A stretch of DNA of 34,970 nt from Rhodobacter sp. (GTDB lineage Bacteria; Pseudomonadota; Alphaproteobacteria; Rhodobacterales; Rhodobacteraceae). Of this stretch, positions 1-8,129 are shown piece by piece. The translations under genes were made by a program, and so were the position numbers. The stretch spans positions 1-34,970 of the forward strand of contig JAIYAE010000036.1 of assembly GCA_027489175.1 (NCBI GenBank), given 5' to 3'. Within the stretch, counting starts at the first letter, position 1, and each line of letters starts with the position of its first letter. The notes beneath the pieces were generated by a model. It saw only the letters and a list, made by a program, of their open reading frames with translations, was not told where the DNA came from and searched no databases.

Positions 1-1238
1 ACGTTGTAATCGATGGCGGATTTCTGGGTGGCGGCGCTGATCGTCTTGCTGGCCTTGGGGTCGAAGACGACGATGTCGGCGTCCGCCCCAACCAGGATCG
101 CGCCCTTCTGCGGGAAGACGTTCAGGATCTGCGCGATGTTGGTCGAGGTCACCGCGACGAACTCGTTCATCGTGATCCGGCCCGTGGCAACCCCGTGCGT
201 CCAGAGGAGCGAGAGCCGGTCTTCCAGCCCCCCCGTCCCGTTCGGGATCTTGGTGAAATCGCCCCGGCCGAGTTGCTTCTGCTTCGTCGTGAAGGCGCAG
301 TGGTCCGTCGCCACCACCGACAGGGTCCCTGCCGCAAGGCCCGCCCAAAGGCTGTCCTGATGCCGCTTGTCGCGGAACGGGGGCGACATGACACGCTGCG
401 CGGCGTGGTTCCAGTCGGGGTGCTGGTATTCGGTCTCATCCAGCAACAGGTGCTGGATCAGCGGCTCGCCCCAGACCCGGGTGCCCGCCTGTTTCCAGCG
501 CCGGATCGCCTCGTGTGCCTCTTCGGAGGAGGTATGGACGATGTAGACCGGCACGCCGACCGCGTCGGCGATCATGATGGCGCGGTTCGTGGCCTCACCC
601 TCCACCGTCGCGGGGCGGGAATAGGCGTGGGCCTCGGGGCCGCGGTTGCCTTCGGCGAGAAGCTTCTGCTGCAGCCCCGCGATCAGGTCGCCGTTTTCGG
701 CGTGGACGAGGGGGATCGCGCCCAGTTCCCGGCAGCGGGTGAAGCTGGCGTACATCTCGTCGTCGTTCACCATCAGCGCGCCCTTGTAGGCCATGAAGTG
801 CTTGAAGGTGTTCACGCCCCGGTCGACGCAGGTCGCCATCTGGTCCCAGATGTCCTTGGACCAGCCGGTGATCGACATGTGGAAACCGTAGTCGATGCTG
901 GCCTGCCTGGCTGCGCGTTCTTCCCACAGCGCCAGCGGTCCCAGAAGGTCGGTAGGGGAGGAGATGATGTGGTCCACGATCATCGTCGTCCCGCCACTGG
1001 CCGCCGCGAAGGTGCCGCTTTCCCAGGTCTCTGCCGTGGAAGTCCCCATGAACGGCATTTCCAGATGCGTGTGCGGGTCGATCCCGCCGGGCATGACATA
1101 GGCCCCCTCGGCGTCGATCACCGTGTCGCCCTTCAGGTCCGGGCCGATGGCGATGATCTTGCCACCATCAATCAGGACGTCTGCAACGTAGGTCAGGTCG
1201 TGGGTGACGATGGTGCCGCCCTTGATGACAGTGGTCAT
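1..1238 (-). CDS. hydA: D-hydantoinase / dihydropyrimidinase (C-terminus beyond window)
   Basis: Cyclic amidase of the amidohydrolase superfamily that opens hydantoin or dihydropyrimidine rings to N-carbamoyl amino acids in the cytoplasm. About 412 residues are present and roughly 70 of a usual 480 or so are missing past base 1. Seen directly: the metal motif HTHLEMPF with His56 and His58, the lysine expected to be carbamylated in FMAYKG (Lys152), further metal ligands His179 (LVHAENGD) and His235 (YIVHTSS), and Asp312 in VATDHC. The ATG at 1236-1238 overlaps the stop of the preceding carbamoylase gene as ATGA, so the two are probably translationally coupled. It is the last visible gene of a seven-gene minus-strand operon. 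Hydantoinase is preferred over a purely pyrimidine role because a hydantoin racemase and a D-carbamoylase precede it; the natural substrate cannot be read from sequence. Confidence 0.93.
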   Translation of the reverse strand, partial: MTTVIKGGTIVTHDLTYVADVLIDGGKIIAIGPDLKGDTVIDAEGAYVMPGGIDPHTHLEMPFMGTSTAETWESGTFAAASGGTTMIVDHIISSPTDLLGPLALWEERAARQASIDYGFHMSITGWSKDIWDQMATCVDRGVNTFKHFMAYKGALMVNDDEMYASFTRCRELGAIPLVHAENGDLIAGLQQKLLAEGNRGPEAHAYSRPATVEGEATNRAIMIADAVGVPVYIVHTSSEEAHEAIRRWKQAGTRVWGEPLIQHLLLDETEYQHPDWNHAAQRVMSPPFRDKRHQDSLWAGLAAGTLSVVATDHCAFTTKQKQLGRGDFTKIPNGTGGLEDRLSLLWTHGVATGRITMNEFVAVTSTNIAQILNVFPQKGAILVGADADIVVFDPKASKTISAATQKSAIDYN

Positions 1239-2179
1239 GGCTCCTCCGGTGGCGCGACGGCGCCCGTGCGTTCGGTAATCAGGGAATAGGCCTCGGGCCG
1301 GCGGTGGGCCGCGAAGTTGAAGACGGTTTCCTTGTAGATGCGGCCCATGTCGAGGTCGCATTTCGCGGTGATGACCTCGTCCTCCACCGTCACCCCCTGC
1401 GCGACGATCTCTCCGCTAGGGGCCACGATCACCGACTGCCCGCCCATGGACGAGCCTTCCTCATTCCCGCATTTCGCGGTGCCGACGACCCAGGTCGCGT
1501 TCTGATAGGCTCCGGCCTGCATGGAGAGGTGGTTGTGGAAGAGGGTGAGGCTGTCCATCGGCTGCTGGTTCAGGTGGCCGAAGGGCGTGTTGTAGCCCAG
1601 CATGACCATTTCGACGCCCTGCAGGCCCATGACGCGGTAGGTCTCGGGCCAGCGGCGGTCATTGCAGATGCACATGCCCATGACCCCGCCCATCGTGCGC
1701 CAGACCGGGAAGCCGAGGTTGCCGGGTTCGAAGTAGCGCTTTTCCAGGTGCTGGAAGGCGCGGTTCGGCAGGGGTTCGGCCCAGCCGGGGAGGTGAACCT
1801 TGCGGTATTTGCCAACGATGCGGCCGGTCTGGTCGACGAGGATGGAGGTGTTGAAGCGGTGCTTGACGCCGCCCTCGATCACCAGTTCCGCATAGCCGAG
1901 GTAGAAGCCGACGCCCAGCCTTGCGGCCTCATCGAACAAGGGCTGCGTCGCGGGCGAAGGCATCGCGGTTTCGTAGTAGCTGTCCAGCTCCGCCTCATCG
2001 TCGATCAGCCAGCGCGGGAAGAAGGTGGTGAGCGCAAGTTCGGTGAAAACGACCAGCTTTGCCCCCCGCCCATGCGCCTCGCGCAGCATGGCGATCAGGC
2101 GGGCGACGGTGTCCTTGCGGGTTTCGGACTTGGCGATCGGCCCCATCTGGGCCGCGGCGGTGATGAGGTGGCGGGTCAC
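1235..2179 (-). CDS. N-carbamoyl-D-amino acid hydrolase (nitrilase superfamily)
   Basis: Cytoplasmic carbon-nitrogen hydrolase expected to cleave N-carbamoyl-D-amino acids to the D-amino acid, CO2 and ammonia. The protein is 314 residues, close to the roughly 304 of characterised D-carbamoylases. The catalytic Glu-Lys-Cys triad is visible at Glu47 (FTELAL), Lys127 (YRKVHLPG) and Cys172 (MCICNDRRWPE), the same positions as in the Agrobacterium enzyme as I recall them. The motif around Cys172 is typical of D-specific carbamoylases rather than of beta-ureidopropionase. Its start overlaps the racemase stop and its stop overlaps the hydantoinase start, both as ATGA. Function is inferred from motif and neighbours; a beta-ureidopropionase-like substrate range is the main alternative. 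Confidence 0.92.
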   Translation of the reverse strand: MTRHLITAAAQMGPIAKSETRKDTVARLIAMLREAHGRGAKLVVFTELALTTFFPRWLIDDEAELDSYYETAMPSPATQPLFDEAARLGVGFYLGYAELVIEGGVKHRFNTSILVDQTGRIVGKYRKVHLPGWAEPLPNRAFQHLEKRYFEPGNLGFPVWRTMGGVMGMCICNDRRWPETYRVMGLQGVEMVMLGYNTPFGHLNQQPMDSLTLFHNHLSMQAGAYQNATWVVGTAKCGNEEGSSMGGQSVIVAPSGEIVAQGVTVEDEVITAKCDLDMGRIYKETVFNFAAHRRPEAYSLITERTGAVAPPEEP

Positions 2180-2835
2180 TGGGGCCTCCGCAATGTGACG
2201 AGGGCCGAAGCAAAGGCGGCGGCGGCACCGACGCCGTCGATGACCTTCAGGCCGTGCTCGCCCTCCATCCGCGCCGCAAGGTCGGCCATCCCGGCGCAGC
2301 CGAGGACGATGGCCCCGACGCCGTCTTCGGCCTTGGCACGGGCGATTTCGGCGCTGACCTTGGCGACCGCGCCGGAGTGTTCGTCTTCGAGGTCCAGCAC
2401 CTTGACGCCGGCAGCCCGCACCCGTGCGCAGGCCCCGGCCATGCCGTAGTGGGCAAGGTTTTCCTCAAGCGTTGCGATGGCAATGGGCAGCGTGGTGACG
2501 ACGGAAAACCGCCCTCCCAACAGCATCGCCGCGTGAAACCCGGCCTCACCGATTCCAAGCACGGGGATCGACACGCTGGCGCGGGCCTTGTCCAAAGCGG
2601 GGTCGTCGAAGCAGGCGATAACGATGGCATCGGCCCCGCCGGTCGCGGCCTTTGCGACCTCTTCCAGCACGAAAGGCTGGCAGATCGCGTCGTCCTCGGG
2701 CCCCTGTATTGCGGGCGGGGAGCGGTGGCAGGTGATGCCGATCACCTCCGCCCCTGGGGCGGCGGCGCGGGCGGCAGCGGCGGCCTTTTCGGTCATCGAA
2801 ACCGTCGAGTTCGGGTTGATGACCACCAGCCGCAT
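2176..2835 (-). CDS. Hydantoin racemase (Asp/Glu racemase superfamily)
   Basis: Cofactor-independent racemase expected to interconvert D- and L-5-monosubstituted hydantoins, so that a D-specific pathway can use both enantiomers. The 219-residue length fits the family. The start MRLVVINPNST is the typical N-terminal motif, and the two catalytic cysteines are visible at Cys75 (IACFDDP) and Cys180 (LGCAGM). It lies between permease and carbamoylase genes; its ATG overlaps the permease stop by one base (TGATG) and its stop overlaps the carbamoylase ATG. An allantoin racemase role is a possible alternative because the two groups are close relatives, but no allantoinase or ureidoglycolate gene is present in this window. 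Confidence 0.9.
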   Translation of the reverse strand: MRLVVINPNSTVSMTEKAAAAARAAAPGAEVIGITCHRSPPAIQGPEDDAICQPFVLEEVAKAATGGADAIVIACFDDPALDKARASVSIPVLGIGEAGFHAAMLLGGRFSVVTTLPIAIATLEENLAHYGMAGACARVRAAGVKVLDLEDEHSGAVAKVSAEIARAKAEDGVGAIVLGCAGMADLAARMEGEHGLKVIDGVGAAAAFASALVTLRRPQ

Positions 2836-3674
2836 CAGACCAGTCCCTTGCCCGCATCCGATCCGGCCCTTGCGCGGCGGCGCTGGATCGCCGTGACGGT
2901 CAGGATCACCAAACCGACGAGGCTGAGCGAGAAGAGTGTGGTCAGGGTGCCAAGCGCATAAAGGACCGGCGAGGTGACGTTGGTCGTCATCCCCCAGATC
3001 TCCAGTGGCAAGGTGTTGCGGCTGCCCGAGACGAGGATCGTGCGTGCGATTTCGTCGTAACTGAGGGTGAAGCCGAAGAGTGCGACGCCGACAAGGGCGG
3101 GAGCGATAAGGGGCAGCACCACATGGGCGAACACTTGCCAGGTGGACGCGCCTTGGTCGCGGGCGGCTTCCTCATAAGCCGGGTTGAAGCGGTTGAAGAC
3201 GGCGAACATGATCAGGATGCCGAACGGGAGCGTCCAGGTCAGCTGCGCGCCGAACGCCGTGCGCGCCCAGTGGTTGCCGATGCCGGTGCGGTCGAAGAGT
3301 AGTCCGATGCCCATTGAGACAAGGATCGACGGGATCACGAGGGACCCCACTACGAGGTAGAACAGGACCGTGGAGCCGGGGAAATGCCGCCGGAACGCAA
3401 GCCCCGCCATGACCGAGACGACGACGGTGGTGACCATGACCATCAGGCCCAGCACCAGGCTGCGGCCAAAGCTGCCCCAGATGTCGCCCACGGCTTGCTC
3501 CATGAAAAGCTCACGGAACCAGGTGAGGGAAAGACCGCGCAGGGGGAAGGTCAGGCCACCCTCTGGCCCCTGGAACGACAGGATCGCGATGGTGATCGTC
3601 GGGCCGTAGAGAAACAGCATGAAGAGGGCGAAGAAGGCGCCGAGGACGTAGAAAGACCGGGGACGGGGTTCCAA
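2835..3674 (-). CDS. ABC transporter permease, PotC-like
   Basis: Inner-membrane permease of a spermidine/putrescine-type importer (binding-protein-dependent transport family), 279 residues with about six hydrophobic segments. The cytoplasmic EAA loop that docks to the ATPase is visible near residues 169-190 (EEAARDQGAS...LPLIAPAL). The start is a TTG at 3672-3674: an AAGGAG ribosome binding site lies six bases upstream and no better in-frame ATG precedes the first membrane segment. The TTG directly follows the TAA of the other permease gene, so the pair is probably coupled. The substrate is inferred from the operon to be a hydantoin, pyrimidine or ureido compound rather than a polyamine. Confidence 0.9.
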   Translation of the reverse strand: MEPRPRSFYVLGAFFALFMLFLYGPTITIAILSFQGPEGGLTFPLRGLSLTWFRELFMEQAVGDIWGSFGRSLVLGLMVMVTTVVVSVMAGLAFRRHFPGSTVLFYLVVGSLVIPSILVSMGIGLLFDRTGIGNHWARTAFGAQLTWTLPFGILIMFAVFNRFNPAYEEAARDQGASTWQVFAHVVLPLIAPALVGVALFGFTLSYDEIARTILVSGSRNTLPLEIWGMTTNVTSPVLYALGTLTTLFSLSLVGLVILTVTAIQRRRARAGSDAGKGLV

Positions 3675-4526
3675 TTACAGCTCCTTCCGGATGTCGACGA
3701 TCCGGAGCATCGCGCCGATGATCAGAAGGACGGTGATCAGGAGGATGACCGAGGTCGCGGCCGCTGAGGGATATTGGAGGAGGCCCACGTCATTGGAGAT
3801 CAACCGCCCGACGTTGGCTAGCTGGCTGCCCGACATGAAACGGGTGGTGACGAAGTCGCTCATCACCAGGGCGACGACGAAGATCGACCCGATCATGATG
3901 CCGGGCTTGGTCAGCGGCAGGATGACGTTGGTCAGGATCTGGAAGCCATTGGCCCCGGCATCCCGCGCGGCCTCGATCAGGGATTTGTCGATCCGCATCA
4001 TTGTATTGAAGATCGGGACCACCATGAACAGCGTGTAGAGATGCACGAATGCAAGGCAGACCGAGAAGCTGGAGTAGAGGAGCCACTCGATGGGTTGGTC
4101 GATGAGACCTGCGCCGATCAGGGTCTGGTTGACGAGGCCATTCTTCCCCAGAAGGGGTATCCACGAGATCATCCGGATGATGTTTGACGTCCAGAACGGG
4201 ATCGTGGTCAGCAGGAACAGGACCATCTGCCATTTCAGCGTTCGAACGTGGAACGCGAGGAAGTAGGCTACGGTAAATCCGATGACCAGCGTCAGCGCCC
4301 AGACGATTCCGGTCATCAGCATGGTCAGGCCAAAGACCTTCCAGGCGACGGCCGACCCCAGAAGGTATTCGTAGTTGCCGAACTGGAAATCGGGGCGGAA
4401 GCTGAACTCGTCGGCCGTCCAGAAGCTGACCGCGACGATCAAAAGGATCGGCAGGATCAGGAAGACGGTCAGGATGATCGTCAGGGGCGTGGCCAGAAGC
4501 CAACTGTTCAGGTGATCGCGGCGCAT
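3675..4526 (-). CDS. ABC transporter permease, PotB-like
   Basis: First permease of the same importer, 283 residues with six predicted membrane segments. The EAA loop is at about residues 185-207 (IEAARDAGANGF...LPLTKPG). The reading frame stays open upstream to 4682, but that part is arginine-rich and antisense-like. The start chosen is the ATG at 4524-4526, which has AAGGA six bases upstream and begins MRRDHLNSW just before the first hydrophobic helix. A strong GC hairpin at 4546-4571 separates it from the binding-protein gene. It probably forms a heterodimer with the downstream permease. Confidence 0.9.
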   Translation of the reverse strand: MRRDHLNSWLLATPLTIILTVFLILPILLIVAVSFWTADEFSFRPDFQFGNYEYLLGSAVAWKVFGLTMLMTGIVWALTLVIGFTVAYFLAFHVRTLKWQMVLFLLTTIPFWTSNIIRMISWIPLLGKNGLVNQTLIGAGLIDQPIEWLLYSSFSVCLAFVHLYTLFMVVPIFNTMMRIDKSLIEAARDAGANGFQILTNVILPLTKPGIMIGSIFVVALVMSDFVTTRFMSGSQLANVGRLISNDVGLLQYPSAAATSVILLITVLLIIGAMLRIVDIRKEL

Positions 4527-4545
4527 GGGGGGTCCTTTGGCGGTT

Positions 4546-4571
4546 GGCCCCCTCCGCGGACGGAGGGGGCC
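4546..4571. promoter_or_regulatory. Intercistronic GC hairpin between binding-protein and permease genes
   Basis: An 11-bp perfect stem (GGCCCCCTCCG at 4546-4556 and its complement at 4561-4571) with a four-base loop fills the gap between the binding-protein stop at 4579 and the permease ATG at 4526. There is no T-tract, so full termination is unlikely. As in malE-malF type operons, such a hairpin may protect the upstream mRNA from 3' decay and so give more binding protein than permease. That role is inference. Confidence 0.6.
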
Positions 4572-4578
4572 GCGTCGG

Positions 4579-5844
4579 TCAGGCCGCGATGAACTCGTTC
4601 CACTTGCGGACCATGTACTGGTTCTCGTCCATGACCGCGTTCCAGCAGGCGACCTTGCCCATGCGGTTCTCGAAGCTGCCACCGTCGCGGACGGCCCCGG
4701 CTTTCTCGATCACTTGACCTTGAGGGCTGACGATGTCGCCCTGGGCGGGTTTGCCCTCGAACCAGAAGCCCCATTCGTCTTCGGACATGAAGAGCTTGGA
4801 GGTTTCGGGCACCGCCGAGTAATAGCCCTGCCGCATCAGGAACCCGCCGACCCAGCCGGAGAGATACCAGTTGATGTATTCGTAAGCGGCGTCGAGCGGC
4901 AGGCCGGTGAGGCCCGCGGACAGACCGATCCCGCCGCCCCAGCTGCGATAGCCTTCCTTAAGCGGCTGGTAGACGCAAGGCACGCCCTGGGCGCGGACGG
5001 CAGTGATCGCGGGCGACCACATCGACTGGATGACGACTTCGCCCGAGGCCATCAGGTTCACCGATTCATCGAAGGACTTCCAGAAGGCGCGGAACTGGCC
5101 GGCCTTCTTCGCCTCGGTGAAGATCGCGATGGTCTTGTCGATCTCGTCCGTGGTCATGTTGCCCTTGTCGGCATATTTGATCTCGCCCATCGCCTCGCAG
5201 ACCATGGCCATGTCCATGATGCCGATGGAGGAGATGTCGAGGATCGACGCCTTGCCCTTGAACTCGGGGTTCAGAAGCTCGGCCCAGGATTCGATGGGGC
5301 GGCCGATCAGGTCGGGGCGGATGCCCAAGGTGTCGGCGTTGTAGATAGTGGGGATCAGGGTCATCCAGCCGGATTCCTCCTGCACGAAGGTGCTGGAGCC
5401 GGGGCCCTCGACAAACCCCACGGTGTGTGGCGCAGTGCCTTGGGCGATCACGCTGTCGGGCGTCAGCTTGCCGTCGCGGAAGATGCCGACGATCTTGTCG
5501 TAGTTCGCGATCTTCGAGGTATCCATCGCCTGCAGGTTGCCGGTGGGCCAGACCTTCTTGCAGATCCAGTATTCGATGTCGGCGATGTCATAGCTGTCGG
5601 GCTGGGTCGCCGCGCGCTGGGTGACGGCGTCGGAATCGAGCGCGGTCATCTCCAGCGTGAAGCCGAGGTCTTCCTTCACCTTGGCGGCGACATCGTTGAA
5701 GGCCGAAACGCCGGTGCCTGCCTGGCGCAGGACGACATCCTTGATCTCCTGCGCCCAGATCATGGGTGCCGGGAAGGCACTGGCTGCTGCGGCGGCAGCA
5801 CCGCCCTTCAGGATTGACCGGCGGCTGTATCGCATCTTGCTCAT
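4579..5844 (-). CDS. ABC transporter substrate-binding protein, PotD/family 1-like, Tat-exported
   Basis: Periplasmic binding protein of the importer, 421 residues. It begins MSKMRYSRRSILKGG, a twin-arginine motif (SRRSILK, residues 7-13) followed by an Ala-rich hydrophobic stretch and a probable cleavage site after IWAQ near residue 30, so export of the folded protein by Tat is likely. The mature part resembles spermidine/putrescine-type binding proteins (COG0687 style). The ATG at 5842-5844 was chosen over an open frame reaching 5880 because GAGAGGGA lies about eight bases upstream and the signal peptide starts correctly. It sits between the ATPase and the permeases. The ligand is unknown, but the enzymes downstream point to hydantoins or related ureides. 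Confidence 0.9.
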   Translation of the reverse strand: MSKMRYSRRSILKGGAAAAAASAFPAPMIWAQEIKDVVLRQAGTGVSAFNDVAAKVKEDLGFTLEMTALDSDAVTQRAATQPDSYDIADIEYWICKKVWPTGNLQAMDTSKIANYDKIVGIFRDGKLTPDSVIAQGTAPHTVGFVEGPGSSTFVQEESGWMTLIPTIYNADTLGIRPDLIGRPIESWAELLNPEFKGKASILDISSIGIMDMAMVCEAMGEIKYADKGNMTTDEIDKTIAIFTEAKKAGQFRAFWKSFDESVNLMASGEVVIQSMWSPAITAVRAQGVPCVYQPLKEGYRSWGGGIGLSAGLTGLPLDAAYEYINWYLSGWVGGFLMRQGYYSAVPETSKLFMSEDEWGFWFEGKPAQGDIVSPQGQVIEKAGAVRDGGSFENRMGKVACWNAVMDENQYMVRKWNEFIAA

Positions 5845-5869
5845 AGTGGTAGTCCCTCTCTGTTGTTGT

Positions 5870-6844
5870 TCAGGCTTCAAGCGGGTGGGCGCGGTCGGCG
5901 CGCCAGGACAGGCGGACAGAGTCGCCCGGAGATTTCGGGTCGGCGAAGAAATCTGCCTCGGGTATCAGCGCCAGGATCTCCTGGTTGCCCGCCATCCGGC
6001 CGTTCAGCGCGACATGCGCACCCTGGTATTCGACCGAGGTCACCACGGCTTCGGCTCCATCCTGGGCAAGCCGCACCTCATCCGCGCGGACAGCAAAGCG
6101 CCCCTGCGGCAGGGCAAGCACGTTGTGGCCGCCGATGAAGCGGGCGACGAAAGCAGTCTTCGGCGCGTTGAAGACCTCGCGCGCGGGGCCCGCCTGTTCG
6201 ATCACGGCGTTGTTCATCACCACAATCTCGTCAGCCAAGGCCAGCGCCTCATCCTGGCCGTGGGTGACGTGGATGAAGGTGATCCCAAGCTCACGCTGGA
6301 GCTTTTTCAACTCGGCCCGCATGTGAATGCGCAGGAAGGGGTCAAGCGCCGAAAGGGGTTCGTCCAGAAGCAGTACCTGCGGTTTGGTGATCAGTGCCCG
6401 GGCCAGCGCCGCGCGCTGCTGCTGGCCGCCCGACAGTTGCGCGGGCAGTCGGTCGGCAAGCGCGGTCATGCCGACGAGGTCCAGAAGCTGGTCCGCCTCG
6501 CGGTGGCGTTCGGCCTTGTCGATGCCCTTCATCTTCAGGCTAAAGGCCACGTTGTCGCGCACCGTCAGATGCGGAAACAAAGCGTAGGACTGGAACATCA
6601 TCGCCGTGCCGCGCCGCGCGGGTGGCAGTTGCGCGATGTCCTTGCCTGCAAGGATGATCGCGCCTTCCGTCACCGTCTCATGCCCCGCGATCATCCGCAG
6701 GGTCGAGGACTTGCCGCAGCCTGACGGGCCCAGCAGGCAGACGTAGCTGCCTTCGATGAAAAGGTGCGAAACGGCGTTCACGGCGACGGTGGTGCCATAG
6801 CGTTTGGTCACCGCCACCAGTTCCAAGTCCCGACCCGTGCGCAT
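5870..6844 (-). CDS. ABC transporter ATP-binding protein, PotA-like
   Basis: ATPase of the importer and first gene of the hydantoin operon, 324 residues. Walker A is GPSGCGKS at residues 39-46, the signature is LSGGQQQR, Walker B ends LLLDEP and the switch histidine lies in HVTHGQDEA. In that last motif the usual Asp after His is Gly. A C-terminal TOBE-like regulatory segment follows (about residues 245-324). The frame is open back to 6964, but the added residues are not ATPase-like, and ATG 6842-6844 (MRTGRDLELVAVTKRYG) gives the normal family start, with a weak GGGGGTGACG upstream. The gap to the binding-protein gene is 25 bases. Confidence 0.91.
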   Translation of the reverse strand: MRTGRDLELVAVTKRYGTTVAVNAVSHLFIEGSYVCLLGPSGCGKSSTLRMIAGHETVTEGAIILAGKDIAQLPPARRGTAMMFQSYALFPHLTVRDNVAFSLKMKGIDKAERHREADQLLDLVGMTALADRLPAQLSGGQQQRAALARALITKPQVLLLDEPLSALDPFLRIHMRAELKKLQRELGITFIHVTHGQDEALALADEIVVMNNAVIEQAGPAREVFNAPKTAFVARFIGGHNVLALPQGRFAVRADEVRLAQDGAEAVVTSVEYQGAHVALNGRMAGNQEILALIPEADFFADPKSPGDSVRLSWRADRAHPLEA

Positions 6845-6902
6845 CGTCACCCCCAAAGTGTCAGGACAAAGCCTGCGTCCGCCGCTTGCCCTCTGGCGAA
6901 CG

Positions 6903-6937
6903 AAACCTGCAACCGTCGGAGAGCGTCTTGCAGGTTT
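6903..6937. promoter_or_regulatory. 10-bp inverted repeat in the hydantoin operon leader
   Basis: AAACCTGCAA at 6903-6912 and its exact complement TTGCAGGTTT at 6928-6937 are separated by 15 bases. The repeat lies about 60-95 bases upstream of the ATPase start. If transcribed it would form a 10-bp stem-loop in the mRNA leader; as DNA it could be a two-site operator. Perfect symmetry of this length in a gap that carries no gene suggests a control role, but which one is inference. Confidence 0.5.
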
Positions 6938-6983
6938 GAGTGAATCTTCCGCAATCCGATCCAAGTGCGCACAAAGTTTGGGA

Positions 6984-7003
6984 CAAGATTGTATCCAATT
7001 CTG
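6984..7003. promoter_or_regulatory. Candidate GntR operator / divergent promoter palindrome
   Basis: An imperfect 20-bp palindrome centred on ATTGTATCCAAT (half-sites match at 7 of 10 positions) lies between the divergent GntR gene and the hydantoin operon. Its core TTGTATCCAA resembles the TnGTnnnACnA style of FadR-subfamily GntR sites. Read on the minus strand it contains TACAAT, a good -10 hexamer for the hydantoin operon, so a bound repressor would block that promoter. The match to a consensus is from memory and no binding data exist here. Confidence 0.4.
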
Positions 7004-7013
7004 TCGGTGTTCG

Positions 7014-7043
7014 TTGCCAGTGCCTAGCCCGTGCCAGTATCAG
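7014..7043 (+). promoter_or_regulatory. Possible promoter of the GntR gene
   Basis: TTGCCA at 7014-7019 is followed after about 17-18 bases by GTATCA/TATCAG near 7037-7043. This would start transcription roughly 15 bases before the ATG at 7064. The -35 is reasonable and the -10 is weak. Confidence 0.3.
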
Positions 7044-7063
7044 CGCAGCAGGAGACGCGAATC

Positions 7064-7768
7064 ATGATTCACTCGGTCGATGCCGATATCGACAGCCACC
7101 GGATTGCCGCCCGCATCTCGCAGGCGATCCATGAACATCGTCTCGCCCCTGGCACCAAGCTGTCCGAAGAAGAGGTGGCCGGGACCTTCGATGTCTCACG
7201 CACCATCGTCCGTGCGGCGCTCCAGCGCCTGGCCCATGACCGGCTGGTCGAGCTGAAGCGGAACCGGGGCGCCTATGTGGCGCAACCCACGGTCCGCGAA
7301 GCGCGCGAGGTGTTCGAGGCCCGCGCCCTTCTGGAACCGCGCACGGCGCGCTCGGCGGCAGAACGGGCGGGACCCGCCGACATCGCCCTCCTCCGCCGTC
7401 ATATCGACGAGGAACACGCCGCGATGCATGACGACGATGCCGGCCGGGCGTTGTACCTGTCAGGTCTCTTCCACATCGAAATCGCGCGGATCGCCGATCA
7501 GGCGACCATTGCCGCCTTCATCAGCCAGCTGATCGCCCGATCATCGCTGATTATCGCGCTTTACTGGGAACGCCGCCGTGCGCTGTGCGAAAGCCACTCC
7601 CACCATGCCCTGCTCGCTGCCTTCGAACAGAAGGATGGCGCGCGGGCGGAAGAGCTGATGACAAGCCATCTGGTCGATCTGCTTGCTTCACTCGACCTGA
7701 GACGTCCGCCAGCAGGGGCGCGATCGCTGAAAGAGGCGCTCGCGCTCTCGACTGGCCGCTTGCGGTAG
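7064..7768 (+). CDS. GntR family transcriptional regulator, FCD (FadR) subfamily
   Basis: One-component DNA-binding regulator, 234 residues. Residues about 13-75 form a GntR winged helix-turn-helix (LSEEEVAGTFDVSRTIVRAAL, then the wing RNRGAYVA). Residues about 80-210 form a helical FCD ligand domain with histidines in FHIEIA, SHHALL and SHLVDL that could bind metal. ATG 7064 was chosen over an upstream GTG at 7031 because GGAG lies nine bases before it. It is transcribed away from the hydantoin operon, the usual layout for a local repressor that is released by a substrate or intermediate. Regulation of the hydantoin operon is inferred from position only. Confidence 0.92.
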   Translation: MIHSVDADIDSHRIAARISQAIHEHRLAPGTKLSEEEVAGTFDVSRTIVRAALQRLAHDRLVELKRNRGAYVAQPTVREAREVFEARALLEPRTARSAAERAGPADIALLRRHIDEEHAAMHDDDAGRALYLSGLFHIEIARIADQATIAAFISQLIARSSLIIALYWERRRALCESHSHHALLAAFEQKDGARAEELMTSHLVDLLASLDLRRPPAGARSLKEALALSTGRLR

Positions 7769-7774
7769 AGAGAC

Positions 7775-7795
7775 GGCACCCGAAAGCTTGGTGCC
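7775..7795 (+). terminator. Possible terminator hairpin after the GntR gene
   Basis: GGCACC (7775-7780) and GGTGCC (7790-7795) can pair around a nine-base loop just after the stop codon. No T-tract follows, so termination is uncertain. Confidence 0.3.
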
Positions 7796-8129
7796 AGCCT
7801 CGCCTCTGTCAGCCTTCTCCCAGTCCGCTAGAAATCGCCTCCGAAGACCCGTGGGAATCTGCCGTGTCAAAGGCTCTTCTTGCAGGAGCGATCAACTCGA
7901 CCGTGGCAATGCGTTTCTGCTGCAAACTCAGGCTCAAGGGGACCAACAGCAGTTCAGTGCCGCACCTGTGTCGGACCGCTGTTCGCCCTTCACGTCTTTC
8001 TGGTCACTGTCGGCCCAAGCTGCGGGTCAGCCTGTGCATCAGGCATCGAGCCTACGGAGGTCGATTTTCCAAGTTCAATTGTTTTTGGGGTGCCCCATGT
8101 GCCACTGCCGATTTAAGCGCCATAGCGCC
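7796..8129. other. Gene-free stretch with no recognisable feature
   Basis: About 330 bases between the GntR gene and the sugar-transport ATPase promoter. The open frames here give proteins with no family features and no good ribosome binding site on either strand. Base composition looks somewhat less GC-rich than the flanking genes. It may be decayed sequence, but I could not recognise a parent gene. Confidence 0.5.

Noticed and set aside
195..1289. Long plus-strand open frame across the hydantoinase gene
   Set aside because: Antisense shadow in GC-rich DNA; low-complexity product without family motifs, while the minus strand encodes an intact hydantoinase.
6845..6964. N-terminal extension of the PotA-like ATPase
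   Set aside because: The extra 40 residues are not ATPase-like and would cover the inverted repeat region; ATG 6844 gives the family start.
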